From: Elymus sibiricus
Lineage: Eukaryota; Streptophyta; Magnoliopsida; Poales; Poaceae
Assembly: GCA_039707655.1 (NCBI GenBank)
Contig: CM077665.1
Location: 447,577,531 to 447,641,530 of the forward strand
DNA length: 64,000 nt
Direction of reading: 5' to 3'
The notes under the pieces are model-generated. The model did no database searches, was not told where the DNA came from, and worked only from the letters and a program-made list of their open reading frames with translations. Positions 1 to 12,076 of the stretch are shown piece by piece (the first letter of the stretch is position 1; each line of letters opens with the position of its first letter). Made by a program: the position numbers and the translations under genes.

Positions 1-684
1 CATGTTTTCGTCCGAAACCCTGATACTTCGAAGGAGATTGTCCAGTTTCTACACGAAGTACATCCAGTTTTTCCCGTAACCCTCTCAACTTTTTAGCACA
101 TGCTATGTGGGTGAAATTATGATACCATGCCAATTTTCAACCATTCCATAGTTCATTTGCAGTGCTTTTCAATCTCAGGGTCATCTTAGCTCAAAATAAA
201 TCATGAAATGCATGAAAAATAGCAAATGAAGTCAGAAAAGGGTTGAAAAGTGATGATGTGGCTTTGAATGGTGCATATTGAATGCAGAAAAAGTCTTGAG
301 TTAAAATATGTTTAAAAATATGAAATCCCTTTGTAATAGACGAGTTTTCGTCCGAAACCCTGATACTTCAAAGGAGATTGTCCAGTTTGTACAAGAAGTG
401 CATCCAGTTTTTCCCGTAACCCTCTCAACTTTTTAGCACATGCTATGTGGCTGAAATTATGATACCATGCCAATTTTCAACCATTTCAGAGTTCATTTGC
501 AGTGCTTTTCAATCTCAGGGTCATCTTAGCTCAAAATAAATCATGAAATGCATGAAAAAATCAAATGAAGTCAGAAAAGGGTTGAAAAGTGATGATGTTG
601 CATTGAATGCTGCATATTGAATGCAGAAAAAGTCTTGAGTTAAAATATGTTTAAAAACTGAAATCCCTTTTGTAATAGACGAGT

Positions 685-712
685 TTTCGTCCGAAACCCT
701 GATACTTCGAAG
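685..712. repeat. Paired dyads: TTTCG-tc-CGAAA and CTTCGAAG (exemplar)
   Basis: TTTCG (685-689) and CGAAA (692-696) are inverted around two bases. Eight bases further on, 705-712 is the perfect 8-bp palindrome CTTCGAAG. Both are present in most monomers and lie in the CpG-rich segment. In m7-type monomers the spacer is TT instead of TC, which keeps the dyad (for example near 3065-3076). Closely spaced dyads are common in centromeric and heterochromatic satellites and can mark protein binding or non-B DNA; neither is demonstrated here. Confidence 0.75.
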
Positions 713-772
713 GAGATTCTCCAGTTTGTACACGAAGTGCATCGAGTTTTTCCCGTAACCCTCTCAAATTTT

Positions 773-784
773 TAGCACATGCTA
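773..784. repeat. Dyad TAGCA-ca-TGCTA (exemplar)
   Basis: Perfect 5-bp inverted arms around CA, repeated in most monomers just after the CTCAACTTTT segment. Broken versions exist: m4 reads AGCACAAGCTA (for example 10286-10296), and several right-hand monomers read GCACATTCTA (38201, 39217, 53124, 57197). Confidence 0.75.
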
Positions 785-809
785 TGTGGGTGAAATTATG
801 ATACCATGC

Positions 810-931
810 CAATTTTCAACCATTTCAGAGTTCATTTGCAGTGCTATTCAATCTCAGGCTCATCTTAGCTCAAAATAAATCATGAAATGCATGAAAAATA
901 GCAAATGAAGTCAGAAAAGGGTTGAAAAGTG
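810..931. repeat. Long imperfect inverted repeat, present in each monomer (exemplar)
   Basis: The left arm 810-838 (CAATTTTCAACC...TTCATTTG) pairs with the right arm 902-931 (CAAATGAAG...GTTGAAAAGTG). Aligning the left arm to the reverse complement of the right arm gives 25 matches in 30 columns, with four mismatches and one gap. The spacer is 63 bp and carries a second small dyad. Both arms are conserved in nearly every monomer of the array. A transcript of either strand, or extruded single strands, could fold into a hairpin about 120 nt long. Whether it forms is not shown by the sequence. Confidence 0.85.
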
Positions 932-1208
932 ATGATGTGGCTTTGAATGGTGCATATTGAATGCAGAAAAAGTCTTGAGTTAAAATATGTTTAAAAATAT
1001 GAAATCCCTTTGTAATAGACATGTTTTCGTCCGAAACCCTAATACTTCGAAGGAGATTGTTCAGTTTCTACACGAAGTACATCCAGTTTTTCCCGTAACC
1101 CTCTCATCTTTTTAGCACATGCTATGTGGGTGAAATTATGATACCATGCCAATTTTCAACCATTCCAGAGTTCATTTGCAGTGCTTTTCAATCTCAGGGT
1201 CATCTTAG
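869..1208 (+). repeat. Exemplar satellite monomer (340 bp)
   Basis: This is a representative unit in the anchor register used throughout. In order it contains: an anchor word and ATGCAT palindrome; the CAAATGAAGTC...GGGTTGAAAAG segment (right arm of a long inverted repeat); the GATGATGTGG...GAATGCAG segment; an A/T-rich indel-prone tract near TTTAAAAATATG; a CpG-rich segment from TTTTCGTCCG to CCCGTAACC; the TAGCACATGCTA dyad; and CCATGCCAATTTTCAACC (left arm of the next inverted repeat). GC content counted over 901-1200 is 110/300. The choice of start is arbitrary, because a tandem repeat has no natural first base. Confidence 0.95.
880..894. repeat. Short dyad TCATG-aaatg-CATGA in the inverted-repeat loop
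   Basis: Five-base arms TCATG and CATGA flank AAATG, and the segment overlaps the palindrome ATGCAT. It lies in the spacer of the long inverted repeat and recurs in almost all monomers. An altered copy is seen at 42369, where ATGCATG has become ATACATG. It is a short site, so chance contributes, but its conservation across the array is clear. Confidence 0.7.
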
Positions 1209-2228
1209 CTCAAAATAAATCATGAAATGCATGAAAAATAGCAAATGAAGTCAGAAAAGGGTTGAAAAGTGATGATGTGGCTTTTAATGGTGCATATTGA
1301 ATGCAGAAAAATTCTTGAGTTAAAATATGTTTAAAAATATGAAATCCCTTTGTAATAGACGAGTTTTCGTCCGAAACCCTGATACTTCGAAGGAGATTGT
1401 CCAGTTTGTACAAGAAGTGCATCCAGTTTTTCCCGTAACCCTCTCAACTTTTTAGCACATGCTATGTGGCTGAAATTATGATACCATACCAATTTTCAAC
1501 CATTTCAGAGTTCATTTGCAGTGCTTTTCAATCTCAGGGTCATCTTAGCTCAAAATAAATCATGAAATGCATGAAAAACATCAAATGAAGTCAGAAAAGG
1601 GATGAAAAGTGATGATGTTGCTTTGAATGGTGCATATTGAATGCAGAAAAAGTCTTGAGTTAAAATATGTTTAAAAAATGAAATCCCTTTTGTAATAGAC
1701 GAGTTTTCGTCCGAAACCCTGATACTTCGAAGGAGATTTTCCAGTTTGTACACGAAGTGCATCGAGTTTTTCCCGTAACTCTCTCAACTTTTTAGCACAT
1801 GCTATGTGGGTGAAATTATGATACCATGCCAATTTTCAACCATTTCAGAGTTCATTTGCAGTGCTATTCAATCTCAGGGTCATCTTAGCTCAAAATAAAT
1901 CATGAAATGCATGAAAAATAGCAAATGAAGTCAGAAAAGGGTTGAAAAGTGATGATGTGGCTTTGAATGGTGCATATTGAATGCAGAAAAAGTCTTGAGT
2001 TAAAATATGTTTAAAAATATGAAATCCCTTTGTAATAGACATGTTTTCGTCCGAAACCATAATACTTCGAAGGAGATTGTCCAGTTTCTACACGAAGTAC
2101 ATCCAGTTTTTCCCGTAACCCTCTCAACTTTTTAGGACATGCTATGTGGGTGAAATTATGATACCATGCCAATTTTCAACCATTCCAGAGTTCATTTGCA
2201 GTGCTATTCAATCTCAGGGTCATCTTAG

Positions 2229-3927
2229 CTCAAAATAAATCATGAAATGCATGAAAAATAGCAAATGAAGTCAGAAAAGTGTTGAAAAGTGATGATGTGG
2301 CTTTGAATGGTGCATATTGAAAGCAGAAAAAGTCTTGAGTTAAAATATGTTTAAAAATATGAAATCCCTTTGTAATAGACATGTTTTCGTCCGAAACCAT
2401 AATACTTCGAAGGAGATTGTCCAGTTTCTACACGAAGTGCATCTAGTTTTTCCCGTAACCCTCTCAACTTTTTAGCACATGCTATGTGGATGAAATTATG
2501 ATACCATGCCAATTTTCAACCATTCCAGAGTTCATTTGCAGTGCTTTTCAATCTCAGGGTCATCTTAGCTCAAAATAAATCATGAAATGCATGAAAAATA
2601 GCAAATGAAGTCAGAAAAGGGTTGAAAAGTGATGATCTGGCTTTTAATGGTGCATATTGAATGCAGAAAAAGTCTTGAGTTAAGATATGTTTAAAAATAT
2701 GAAATCCCTTTGTAATAGACGAGTTTTCGTCCGAAACCCTGATACTTCGAAGGAGATTGTCCAGTTTGTACAAGAAGTGCATCCTGTTTTTCCCGTAACC
2801 CTCTCAACTTTTTAGCACATGCTATGTGGGTGAAATTATGATACCATGCCAATTTTCAACCATTTCAGAGATCATTTGCAGTGCTTTTCAATCTCAGGGT
2901 TATCTTAGCTCAAAATAAATCATGAAATGCATGAAAAATAGCAAATGAAGTCAGAAAAGGGTTGAAAAGTGATGATGTGGCTTTGAATGGTGCATATTGA
3001 ATGCAGAAATAGTCTTGAGTTAAAATATGTTTAAAAATGAAATCCCTTTTGTAATAGACGAGTTTTCGTTCGAAACCCTGATACTTCGAAGGAGATTGTC
3101 CAGTTTGTACACGAAGTGCATCCAATTTTTCCCGTAACCCTCTCAACTTTTTAGCACATGCTATGTGGGTGAAATTATGATACCATGCCAATTTTCAACC
3201 ATTTCAGAGTTCATTTGCAGTGCTTTTCAATCTCAGGGTCATCTTAGCTCAAAATAAATCATGAAATGCGTGAAAAATAGCAAATGAAGTCAGAAAAGGG
3301 TTGAAAAGTGATGATGTGGCTTTGAATGGTGCATATTGAATGCAGAAAAAGTCTTGAGTTAAAATATGTTTAAAAATATGAAATTCCTTTGTAATAGACA
3401 TGTTTTCGTCCGAAACCCTGATACTTCGAAGGAGATTGTCCAGTTTCTACACGAAGTACATCCAGTTTTTCCCGTAACCCTCTCAACTTTTTAGCACATG
3501 CTATGTGGGTGAAATTATGATACCATGCCAATTTTCAACCATTCCATAGTTCATTTGCTGTGCTTTTCAATCTCAGGATCATCTTAGCTCAAAATAAATC
3601 ATGAAATGCATGAAAAATAGCAAATGAAGTCAGAAAAGGGTTGAAAAGTGATGATGTGGCTTTGAATGGTGCATATTGAATGCAGAAAAAGTCTTGAGTT
3701 AAAATATGTTTAAAAATATGAAATCCCTTTGTAATAGACGAGTTTTCGTCCGAAACCCTGATACTTCAAAGGAGATTCTCCAGTTTGTACAAGAAGTGCA
3801 TCCAGTTTTTCCCGTAACCCTCTCAACTTTTTAGCACATGCTATGTGGCTGAAATTATGATACCATGCCAATTTTCAACCATTTCAGAGTTCATTTGCAG
3901 TGCTTTTCAATCTCAGGGTCATCTTAG
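2229..3927 (+). repeat. Local 5-monomer unit (1699 bp)
   Basis: The first monomer is marked by GAAAAGTGTTG and TTGAAAGCAG, the second by GATGATCTGG, GTTAAGATATG and CATCCTG, and the third by its CAGAGATCATTTG junction. The same ordered markers return at 3928 and 5288. This unit has a complete third monomer (TTTAAAAATGAAATCCC) and a separate fourth one with GAAATTCCTTTG. Confidence 0.75.
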
Positions 3928-5287
3928 CTCAAAATAAATCATGAAATGCATGAAAAATAGCAAATGAAGTCAGAAAAGTGTTGAAAAGTGATGATGTGGC
4001 TTTGAATGGTGCATATTGAAAGCAGAAAAAGTCTTGAGTTAAAATATGTTTAAAAATATGAAATCCCTTTGTAATAGACATGTTTTCGTCCGAAACCATA
4101 ATACTTCGAAGGAGATTGTCCAGTTTCTACACGAAGTGCATCTAGCTTTTCCCGTAACCCTCTCAACTTTTTAGCACATGCTATGTGGATGAAATTATGA
4201 TACCATGCCAATTTTCAACCATTCCAGAGTTCATTTGCAGTGCTTTTCAATCTCAGGGTCATCTTAGCTCAAAATAAATCATGAAATGCATGAAAAATAG
4301 CAAATGAAGTCAGAAAAGGGTTGAAAAGTGATGATCTGGCTTTTAATGGTGCATATTGAATGCAGAAAAAGTCTTGAGTTAAGATATGTTTAAAAATATG
4401 AAATCCCTTTGTAATAGACGAGTTTTCGTCCGAAACCCTGATACTTCGAAGGAGATTGTCCAGTTTGTACAAGAAGTGCATCCTGTTTTTCCCGTAACCC
4501 TCTCAACTTTTTAGCACATGCTATGTGGGTGAAATTATGATACCATGCCAATTTTCAACCATTTCAGAGATCATTTGCAGTGCTTTTCAATCTCAGGGTT
4601 ATCTTAGCTCAAAATAAATCATGAAATGCATGAAAAATAGCAAATGAAGTCAGAAAAGGGTTGAAAAGTGATGATGTGGCTTTGAATGGTGCATATTGAA
4701 TGCAGAAAAAGTCTTGAGTTAAAATATGTTTAAAAATATGAAATTCCTTTGTAATAGACATGTTTTCGTCCGAAACCCTGATACTTCGAAGGAGATTGTC
4801 CAGTTTCTACACGAAGTACATCCAGTTTTTCCCGTAACCCTCTCAACTTTTTAGCACATGCTATGTGGGTGAAATTATGATACCATGCCAATTTTCAACC
4901 ATTCCATAGTTCATTTGCAGTGCTTTTCAATCTAAGGGTCATCTTAGCTCAAAATAAATCATGAAATGCATGAAAAATAGCAAATGAAGTCAGAAAAGGG
5001 TTGAAAAGTGATGATGTGGCTTTGAATGGTGCATATTGAATGCAGAAAAAGTCTTGAGTTAAAATATGTTTAAAAATATGAAATCCCTTTGTAATAGACG
5101 AGTTTTCGTCCGAAACCCTGATACTTCAAAGGAGATTGTCCAGTTTGTACAAGAAGTGCATCCAGTTTTTCCCGTAACCCTCTCAACTTTTTAGGACATG
5201 CTATGTGGGTGAAATTATGATACCATGCCAATTTTCAACCATTCCAGAGTTCATTTGCAGTGCTATTCAATCTCAGGGTCATCTTAG
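3928..5287 (+). repeat. Local 4-monomer unit (1360 bp)
   Basis: Same marker order as the 5-monomer unit before it. The monomer at 4608 begins like the third and ends like the fourth (GAAATTCCTTTG, then GACATG), so two monomers are fused into one hybrid. This is the expected product of an in-register exchange that removed one monomer. Confidence 0.75.
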
Positions 5288-6645
5288 CTCAAAATAAATC
5301 ATGAAATGCATGAAAAATAGCAAATGAAGTCAGAAAAGTGTTGAAAAGTGATGATGTGGCTTTGAATGGTGCATATTGAAAGCAGAAAAAGTCTTGAGTT
5401 AAAATATGTTTAAAAATATGAAATCCCTTTGTAATAGACATGTTTTCGTCCGAAACCATAATACTTCGAAGGAGATTGTCCAGTTTCTACACGAAGTGCA
5501 TCTAGTTTTTCCCGTAACCCTCTCAACTTTTTAGCACATGCTATGTGGATGAAATTATGATACCATGCCAATTTTCAACCATTCCAGAGTTCATTTGCAG
5601 TGCTTTTCAATCTCAGGGTCATCTTAGCTCAAAATAAATCATGAAATGCATGAAAAATAGCAAATGAAGTCAGAAAAGGGTTGAAAAGTGATGATCTGGC
5701 TTTTAATGGTGCATATTGAATGCAGAAAAAGTCTTGAGTTAAGATATGTTTAAAAATATGAAATCCCTTTGTAATAGACGAGTTTTCGTCCGAAACCCTG
5801 ATACTTCGAAGGAGATTGTCCAGTTTGTACAAGAAGTGCATCCTGTTTTTCCCGTAACCCTCTCAACTTTTTAGCACATGCTATGTGGGTGAAATTATGA
5901 TACCATGCCAATTTTCAACCATTTCAGAGATCATTTGCAGTGCTTTTCAATCTCAGGGTTATCTTAGCTCAAAATAAATCATGAAATGCATGAAAAATAG
6001 CAAATGAAGTCAGAAAAGGGTTGAAAAGTGATGATGTGGCTTTGAATGGTGCATATTGAATGCAGAAAAAGTCTTGAGTTAAAATATGTTTAAAAATGAA
6101 ATCCCTTTTGTAATAGACGAGTTTTCGTTCGAAACCCTGATACTTCGAAGGAGATTGTCCAGTTTGTACACGAAGTGCATCCAATTTTTCCCGTAACCCT
6201 CTCAACTTTTTAGCACGTGCTATGTGGGTGAAATTATGATACCATGCCAATTTTCAACCATTTCAGAGTTCATTTGCAGTGCTTTTCAATCTCAGGGTCA
6301 TCTTAGCTCAAAATAAATCATGAAATGCATGAAAAAATCAAATGAAGTCAGAAAAGGGTTGAAAAGTGATGATGTTGCTTTGAATGGTGCATATTGAATG
6401 CAGAAAAAGTCTTGAGTTAAAATATGTTTAAAAATATGAAATCCCTTTGTAATAGACGAGTTTTCGTCCGAAACCCTGATACTTCAAAGGAGATTGTCCA
6501 GTTTGTACAAGAAGTGCATCCAGTTTTTCCCGTAACCCTCTCAACTTTTTAGCACATGCTATGTGGCTGAAATTATGATACCATGCCAATTTTCAACCAT
6601 TTCAGAGTTCATTTGCAGTGCTTTTCAATCTCAGGGTCATCTTAG
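5288..6645 (+). repeat. Local 4-monomer unit (1358 bp)
   Basis: Begins with the GAAAAGTGTTG/TTGAAAGCAG monomer, followed by the CATCCTG monomer at 5628 and the m7-like monomer at 5968 carrying CGTTCGAAACC. The last two of these return 1357 bp later at 6985 and 7325. Confidence 0.7.
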
Positions 6646-7772
6646 CTCAAAATAAATCATGAAATGCATGAAAAAATCAAATGAAGTCAGAAAAGGGTTG
6701 AAAAGTGATGATGTTGCTTTGAATGGTGCATATTGAATGCAGAAAAAGTCTTGAGTTAAAATATGTTTAAAAATATGAAATCCCTTTGTAATAGACGAGT
6801 TTTCGTCCGAAACCCTGATACTTCGAAGGAGATTGTCCAGTTTCTACACGAAGTGCATCTAGTTTTTCCCGTAACCCTCTCAACTTTTTAGCACATGCTA
6901 TGTGGATGAAATTATGATACCATGCCAATTTTCAACCATTCCAGAGTTCATTTGCAGTGCTTTTCAATCTCAGGGTCATCTTAGCTCAAAATAAATCATG
7001 AAATGCATGAAAAATAGCAAATGAAGTCAGAAAAGGGTTGAAAAGTGATGATCTGGCTTTTAATGGTGCATATTGAATGCAGAAAAAGTCTTGAGTTAAG
7101 ATATGTTTAAAAATATGAAATCCCTTTGTAATAGACGAGTTTTCGTCCGAAACCCTGATACTTCGAAGGAGATTGTCCAGTTTGTACAAGAAGTGCATCC
7201 TGTTTTTCCCGTAACCCTCTCAACTTTTTAGCACATGCTATGTGGGTGAAATTATGATACCATGCCAATTTTCAACCATTTCAGAGATCATTTGCAGTGC
7301 TTTTCAATCTCAGGGTTATCTTAGCTCAAAATAAATCATGAAATGCATGAAAAATAGCAAATGAAGTCAGAAAAGGGTTGAAAAGTGATGATGTGGCTTT
7401 GAATGGTGCATATTGAATGCAGAAAAAGTCTTGAGTTAAAATATGTTTAAAAATGAAATCCCTTTTGTAATAGACGAGTTTTCGTTCGAAACCCTGATAC
7501 TTCGAAGGAGATTGTCCAGTTTGTACACGAAGTGCATCCAATTTTTCCCGTAACCCTCTCAACTTTTTAGCACATGCTATGTGGGTGAAATTATGATACC
7601 ATGCCAATTTTCAACCATTTCAGAGTTCATTTGCAGTGCTTTTCAATCTCAGGGTCATCTTAGCTCAAAATAAATCATGAAATGCATGAAAAAATCAAAT
7701 GAAGTCAGAAAAGGGTTGAAAAGTGATGATGTTGCTTTGAATGGTGCATATTGAATGCAGAAAAAGTCTTGA

Positions 7773-9603
7773 GTTAAAATATGTTTAAAAATATGAAATC
7801 CCTTTGTAATAGACGAGTTTTCGTCCGAAACCCTGATACTTCAAAGGAGATTGTCCAGTTTGTACAAGAAGTGCATCCAGTTTTTCCCGTAACCCTCTCA
7901 ACTTTTTAGCACATGCTATGTGGCTGAAATTATGATACCATGCCAATTTTCAACCATTTCAGAGTTCATTTGCAGTGCTTTTCAATCTCAGGGTCATCTT
8001 AGCTCAAAATAAATCATGAAATGCATGAAAAAATCAAATGAAGTCAGAAAAGGGTTGAAAAGTGATGATGTTGCTTTGAATGGTGCATATTGAATGCAGA
8101 AAAAGTCTTGAGTTAAAATATGTTTAAAAACTGAAATCCCTTTTGTAATAGACGAGTTTTCGTCCGAAACCCTGATACTTCGAAGGAGATTCTCCAGTTT
8201 GTACACGAAGTGCATCGAGTTTTTCCCGTAACCCTCTCAACTTTTTAGCACATGCTATGTGGGTGAAATTATGATACCATGCCAATTTTCAACCATTTCA
8301 GAGTTCATTTGCAGTGCTATTCAATCTCAGGGTCATCTTAGCTCAAAATAAATCATGAAATGCATGAAAAATAGCAAATGAAGTCAGAAAAGGGTTGAAA
8401 AGTGATGATGTGGCTTTGAATGGTGCATATTGAATGCAGAAAAAGTCTTGAGTTAAAATATGTTTAAAAATATGAAATCCCTTTGTAATAGACATGTTTT
8501 CGTCCGAAACCCTAATACTTCGAAGGAGATTGTCCAGTTTCTACACGAAGTACATCCAGTTTTTCCCGTAACCCTCTCAACTTTTTAGCACATGCTATGT
8601 GGGTGAAATTATGATACCATGCCAATTTTCAACCATTCCAGAGTTCATTTGCAGTGCTTTTCAATCTCAGGGTCATCTTAGCTCAAAATAAATCATGAAA
8701 TGCATGAAAAATAGCAAATGAAGTCAGAAAAGGGTTGAAAAGTGATGATGTGGCTTTTAATGGTGCATATTGAATGCAGAAAAAGTCTTGAGTTAAAATA
8801 TGTTTAAAAATATGAAATCCCTTTGTAATAGACGAGTTTTCGTCCGAAACCCTGATACTTCGAAGGAGATTGTCCAGTTTGTACAAGAAGTGCATCCAGT
8901 TTTTCCCGTAACCCTCTCAACTTTTTAGCACATGCTATGTGGCTGAAATTATGATACCATGCCAATTTTCAACCATTTCAGAGTTCATTTGCAGTGCTTT
9001 TCAATCTCAGGGTCATCTTAGCTCAAAATAAATCATGAAATGCATGAAAAACATCAAATGAAGTCAGAAAAGGGATGAAAAGTGATGATGTTGCTTTGAA
9101 TGGTGCATATTGAATGCAGAAAAAGTCTTGAGTTAAAATATGTTTAAAAAATGAAATCCCTTTTGTAATAGACGAGTTTTCGTCTGAAACCCTGATACTT
9201 CGAAGGAGATTTTCCAGTTTGTACACGAAGTGCATCGAGTTTTTCCCGTAACCCTCTCAACTTTTTAGCACATGCTATGTGGGTGAAATTATGATACCAT
9301 GCCAATTTTCAACCATTTCAGAGTTCATTTGCAGTGCTATTCAATCTCAGGGTCATCTTAGCTCAAAATAAATCATGAAATGCATGAAAAATAGCAAATG
9401 AAGTCAGAAAAGGGTTGAAAAGTCATGATGTGGCTTTGAATGGTGCATATTGAATGCAGAAAAAGTCTTGAGTTAAAATATGTTTAAAAATATGAAATCC
9501 CTTTGTAATAGACATGTTTTCGTCCGAAACCATAATACTTCGAAGGAGATTGTCCAGTTTCTACACGAAGTACATCCAGTTTTTCCCGTAACCCTCTCAA
9601 CTT
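7773..9603 (+). repeat. Right copy of the 7473-bp-spaced repeat
   Basis: Partner of 300-2130. Its right part runs into the first regular HOR unit at 9022, so the HOR family of the middle region and the left end of the window share ancestry. Differences from the partner are mostly single substitutions. Confidence 0.75.
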
Positions 9604-12076
9604 TTTAGCACATGCTATGTGGGTGAAATTATGATACCATGCCAATTTTCAACCATTCCAGAGTTCATTTGCAGTGCTTTTCAATCTCAGGGTCATTTTA
9701 GCTCAAAATAAATCATGAAATGCATGAAAAATAGCAAATGAAGATAGAAAAGGGTTGAAAAGTGATGATGTGGCTTTTAATGGTGCATATTGAATGCAGA
9801 AAAAGTCTTGAGTTAACATATGTTTAAAAATATGAAATCCCTTTGTAATAGATGAGTTTTCGTCCGAAACCCTGATACTTCGAAGGAGATTGTCCAGTTT
9901 GTACAAGAAGTGCATCCTGTTTTTCCCGTAACCCTCTCAACTTTTTAACACATGCTATGTGGGTGAAATTATGATACCATGCCAATTTTCAACCATTTCA
10001 GAGTTCATTTGCAGTCCTTTTCAATCTCAGGGTTACCTTAGCTCAAAATAAATCATGAAATGCATGAAAAATAGCAAATGAAGTTAGAAAAGGGTTGAAA
10101 GTGATGACGTGGCTTTGAATGGTGCATATTGAATGCAGTAAAAGTCTTGAGTTAAAATATGTTTAAAAAATGAAATCCCTTTGTAATAGACGAGTTTTCG
10201 TCCGAAACCCTGATACTTCGAATTAGATTGTCCAGTTTGTACACGAAGTGCATCCAGTTTTTCCCGTAACTTTCTCAACTTTTTAGCACAAGCTATGTGG
10301 GTGAAATTATGATACCATGCCAATTTTCAACCATTTCAGAGTTCATTTGCAGTGCTTTTCAATCTCAGGGTCATCTTAGCTCAAAATAAATCATGAAATG
10401 CATGAAAAATAGCAAATGAAGTCAGAAAAGGGTTGAAAAGTGATGATGTGGCTTTTAATGGTGCATGTTGAATGCAGAAAAAGTCTTGAGTTAAAATATG
10501 TTTAAAAATATGAGATCCCTTTGTAATAGACGAGTTTTCGTCCGAAACCCTGATACTTCGAAGGAGATTGTCCAGTTTGTACAAGAAGTGCATCCAGTTT
10601 TTCCCGTAACCCTCTCAACTTTTTAGCACATGCTATGTGGGTGAAATTATGATACCATGCCAATTTTCAACCATTCCAGAGTTCATTTGCAGTGCTTTTC
10701 AATCTCAGGGTCATCCTAGCTCAAAATAAATCATGAAATGCATGAAAAATAGCAAATGAAGTCAGAAAAGGGTTGAAAAGTGATGATGTGGCTTTGAATG
10801 CTGCATATTGAATGCAGAAAAAGTCTTGAGTTAAAATATGTTTAAAAAAATAAAATCCTTTTGTAATAGACGAGTTTTCGTCCGAAACCCTGATATTTCG
10901 AAGGAGATTGCCCAGTTTCTACACGAAGTGCATCCAGTTTTCCCCGTAACCCTCTCACCTTTTTAGCACATGCTATGTGGGTGAAATTATGATACCATGC
11001 CAATTTTCAACCATTTCAGAGTTCATTTGCAGTGCTTTTCAATCTCAGGGTCATCTTAGCTCAAAATAAATCATGAAATGCATGAAAAATAGAAAATGAA
11101 GTCAGAAAAGGGTTGAAAAGTGATGATGTGGATTTGAATGGTGCATATTGAATGCATAAAAAGTCTTGAGTTAAAATATGTTTAAAAATGAAATCCCTTT
11201 TGTAATAGACGAGTTGTCGTTCGAAACCCTGATACTTCGAAGGAGATTGTCCAGTTTGTACACGAAGTGCATTCAGTTTTTCCCGTAACCCTCTCAACTT
11301 TTTAGCACATGCTATGTGGGTGAAATTATGATACCATGCCAATTTTCAACCATTTCAGAGTTCATTTGCAGTGCTTTTCAATCTCAGGGTCATCTTAGCT
11401 AAAAATAAATAATGAAATGCATGAAAAATAGCAAATGAAGTCAGAAAAGGGTTGAAAAGTGATGATGTGGCTTTGAATGGTGCATATTGAATGCAGAAAA
11501 AGTCTTGAGTTAAAATATGTTTAAAAATGAAATCCCTTTGTAATAGACGAGTTTTCGTCCGAAACCCTGATACTTCGAAGGAGATTATCCAGTTTCTACA
11601 CGAAGTACATCCAGTTTTTCCCGTAACCCTGTCAACTTTTTAGCACATGCTATGTGGGTGAAATTATGATACCATGCCAATTTTCAACCATTTCAGAGTT
11701 CATTTGCAGTGCTTTTCAATCTCAGGGTCATCTTAGCTCAAAATAAATCATGAAATGCATGAAAAATGGCAAATGAAGTCAGAAAAAGGTTGAAAAGTGA
11801 TGATGTGGCTTTTAATGGTGCATATTGAATGCAGAAAAAGTCTTGAGTTAAAATATGTTTAAAAATATGAAATCCCTTTGTAATAGACGAGTTTTCGTCC
11901 GAAACCCTGATACTTCGAAGGAGATTGTCCAGTTTGTACAAGAAGTGCATCCAGTTTTTCCCGTAACCCTCTCAACTTTTTAGCACATGCTATGTGGCTG
12001 AAATTATGATACCATGCCAATTTTCAACCATTTCAGAGTTCATTTGCAGTGCTTTTCAATCTCAGGGTCATCTTAG
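9022..12076 (+). repeat. HOR unit 1, 9 monomers (3055 bp)
   Basis: The order is m1 to m8, then a hybrid at 11737. The hybrid begins like m9 (AATGGCAAATG, AAAAAGGTTG) and ends like m11 (TATGTGGCTGAAA near 11990). Monomers m9b-m10-m11a of the full unit are therefore missing, consistent with an in-register exchange that removed two monomers. The next m1 follows at 12077. Confidence 0.85.

Larger units (their letters stand above)
300..2130 (+). repeat. Left copy of a 7473-bp-spaced repeat
   Basis: This segment matches about 7773-9603 at a constant offset of 7473 bp, which is 22 monomers. Shared rare features include ACTTCAAAGG followed one monomer later by the AAAAAATCAAATG/TTTAAAAACTG monomer, then GGAGATTCTCC, and the m1-type monomer at 1549 and 9022. 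The copies differ at several sites, for example GTGATG versus GTCATG near 1950/9423 and CGTAACTC versus CGTAACCC near 1775/9248. This is therefore an older duplication than those on the right side. The edges are approximate. Confidence 0.75.
1..9021 (+). repeat. Left sub-array, diverged local HOR arrangement
   Basis: About 26.5 monomers. This part lacks the regular m1-m11 order seen further right, although m2-, m3- and m7-like variants are present. The m1 marker (AACATCAAATG with GGGATGAAAAG) occurs once, at 1549-1888. Local units of four and five monomers dominate 2229-7660, and a segment near the left end is repeated 7473 bp later. Private variants include TTAGGACATGC (2134, 5192) and TTGAAAGCAG (2318, 4016, 5376). 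Confidence 0.85.

Noticed and set aside
685..701. CENP-B-box-like sequence TTCGTCCGAAACCC.
   Set aside because: It matches TTCG, the central A and one C of the NTTCGNNNNANNCGGGN consensus (6 of 9 fixed bases) but lacks the CGGG part. A confirmed CENP-B box system is not established for plants.
880..900. Promoter or TATA-like words (AAAATAAAT, TTAAAATATG) as transcription start signals.
   Set aside because: AT-rich words of this kind are expected by chance in a 63% AT repeat, and no gene lies downstream.
780..960. Possible origin of the monomer from two ~170-bp halves.
   Set aside because: Only a weak direct resemblance (TATGTGGGTGAAATT versus GATGTGGCTTTGAAT, offset about 151 bp) is visible. 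It does not extend over a half-monomer, and the stronger internal similarity is inverted.
1374..1380. AAACCCT, identical to one plant telomere heptamer, once per monomer.
   Set aside because: It is a single 7-mer without any tandem neighbour, so it is no interstitial telomere tract. It is mentioned only because the 62-bp junction uses part of it.
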